Assembly (NCBI GenBank): GCA_003993805.1
Contig: RSEF01000001.1
Span: 60,562,469-60,626,468, forward strand
Direction of reading: 5' to 3'
DNA length: 64,000 nt
From: Himantopus leucocephalus
Lineage: Eukaryota > Chordata > Aves > Charadriiformes > Recurvirostridae
Position numbers and translations under genes: made by a program. Below the pieces are notes generated by a model. It searched no databases and had not been told where the DNA came from. It saw only the letters and a program-made list of their open reading frames with translations. Positions within the stretch are counted from its first letter, which is position 1; each line of letters starts with the position of its first letter. This document shows positions 63,654 through 64,000 of this stretch, in pieces.

Positions 63654-63791
63654 TTAATCATCGTCATCGTCATCCTCTGGGACAAAGATATCATGTTCTT
63701 CAAGTAGGGCTGCAAAGTTCTTACTGATCTGAGTCCCAACGTACAGGAAAGGGATCACAACGCTGAACACTCTGAGAAGGCCGAAAGGTGT
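63654..63791 (-). CDS. SMDT1: SMDT1 (EMRE) last coding exon
   Basis: EMRE is the single-pass inner-membrane subunit that couples the calcium channel MCU to its gatekeepers MICU1/MICU2 in the mitochondrial uniporter. On the - strand the exon starts after ccttgcag|ACA at 63791 in phase 0 and gives 45 residues plus TAA at 63656-63654. Visible parts are the transmembrane helix FGLLRVFSVVIPFLYVGTQ with the GxxxS motif (GTQIS) that packs on MCU, then KNFAALLEEHDIFVPE and the acidic tail of six Asp known to contact MICU1. The upstream exon(s) with transit peptide and start codon lie beyond the right edge. It faces NDUFA6 tail to tail, as in human. Confidence 0.96.
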   Translation of the reverse strand, partial: TPFGLLRVFSVVIPFLYVGTQISKNFAALLEEHDIFVPEDDDDDD

Positions 63792-64000
63792 CTGCAAGGA
63801 ATTGATTGGAAAAGATTAATCTTTACCAGCAAGTTGCACTGTGGCTGAGCCTACACTCTCCTGGCTCCACAAGGGCGCAGAGGGCCCAGGGAGCAGCGGG
63901 AAGAACGCTTTGCCTTCCCTAGTGCTGGACCCCCTGTCACTGCATCACGCAGAATCCCAGAATGGTAGGGGTTGGAAGGAACCTTCAGAGATCATCTAGT
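63792..64000 (-). other. SMDT1: SMDT1 intron, partial
   Basis: The acceptor (ccttgcag on -) abuts the exon at 63791. The intron continues past the window and contains a CR1 3' end. Confidence 0.85.
63950..64000 (-). mobile_element. CR1 LINE 3' end, cut by window edge
   Basis: cagaatcccagaatggtagg followed by ggttggaaggaaccttcagagatcatctagt is the antisense of the avian CR1 terminus, with a decayed 8-base terminal repeat at its left. It is much better preserved than the intron 1 copies, so it is younger. Confidence 0.92.

Overview
The window is eukaryotic and almost certainly avian. It holds four spliced protein-coding genes with GT-AG introns (one GC-AG), long AT-rich introns, a CpG island, and relics of CR1 retroposons, including a well preserved bird-type CR1 3' end at the right edge. 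I see no bacterial, phage, CRISPR or operon content. The species cannot be named from sequence alone. Two runs of N (697 and 100 bases) and one single N show that this is a draft assembly.

Layout from left to right: (1) 1-39,545, the 3' part of TCF20 on +. The window opens inside its very large coding exon, then come three small coding exons and a 3'UTR-only terminal exon, spread over 39 kb of intron. Intron 1 (23.6 kb) carries CR1 and L2-type relics. (2) 39,546-47,309, intergenic. (3) 47,310-55,635, one complete nine-exon CYP2D cytochrome P450 gene on +, encoding 507 residues. (4) 55,636-58,169, intergenic, ending in a CpG island. (5) 58,170-60,363, complete three-exon NDUFA6 on +, 124 residues. 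(6) 60,364-63,653, the convergent 3' flank. (7) 63,654-63,791, the last exon of SMDT1 (EMRE) on -, followed by intron that runs off the window.

The order TCF20-CYP2D-NDUFA6-SMDT1, with SMDT1 facing the other three, is the order and relative orientation of human 22q13.2, with one CYP2D gene in place of the human CYP2D6/7/8 cluster. The genes do not form a pathway: TCF20 is a chromatin-associated transcriptional coregulator, CYP2D a microsomal monooxygenase, and NDUFA6 and SMDT1 are both mitochondrial inner-membrane factors (complex I and the calcium uniporter) that converge tail to tail.

I did not find an undescribed biological system. The points most worth a second look are in RNA processing and repeats: a GC-AG intron in CYP2D, a poly(A) signal placed 11 bases before a 3'UTR splice donor in TCF20, in-frame tandem acceptors at the last TCF20 coding exon, substitutions at two CYP2D substrate-pocket positions, an unresolved repeat gap at the CYP2D promoter, and an unexplained 218-codon open frame in the TCF20-CYP2D interval.
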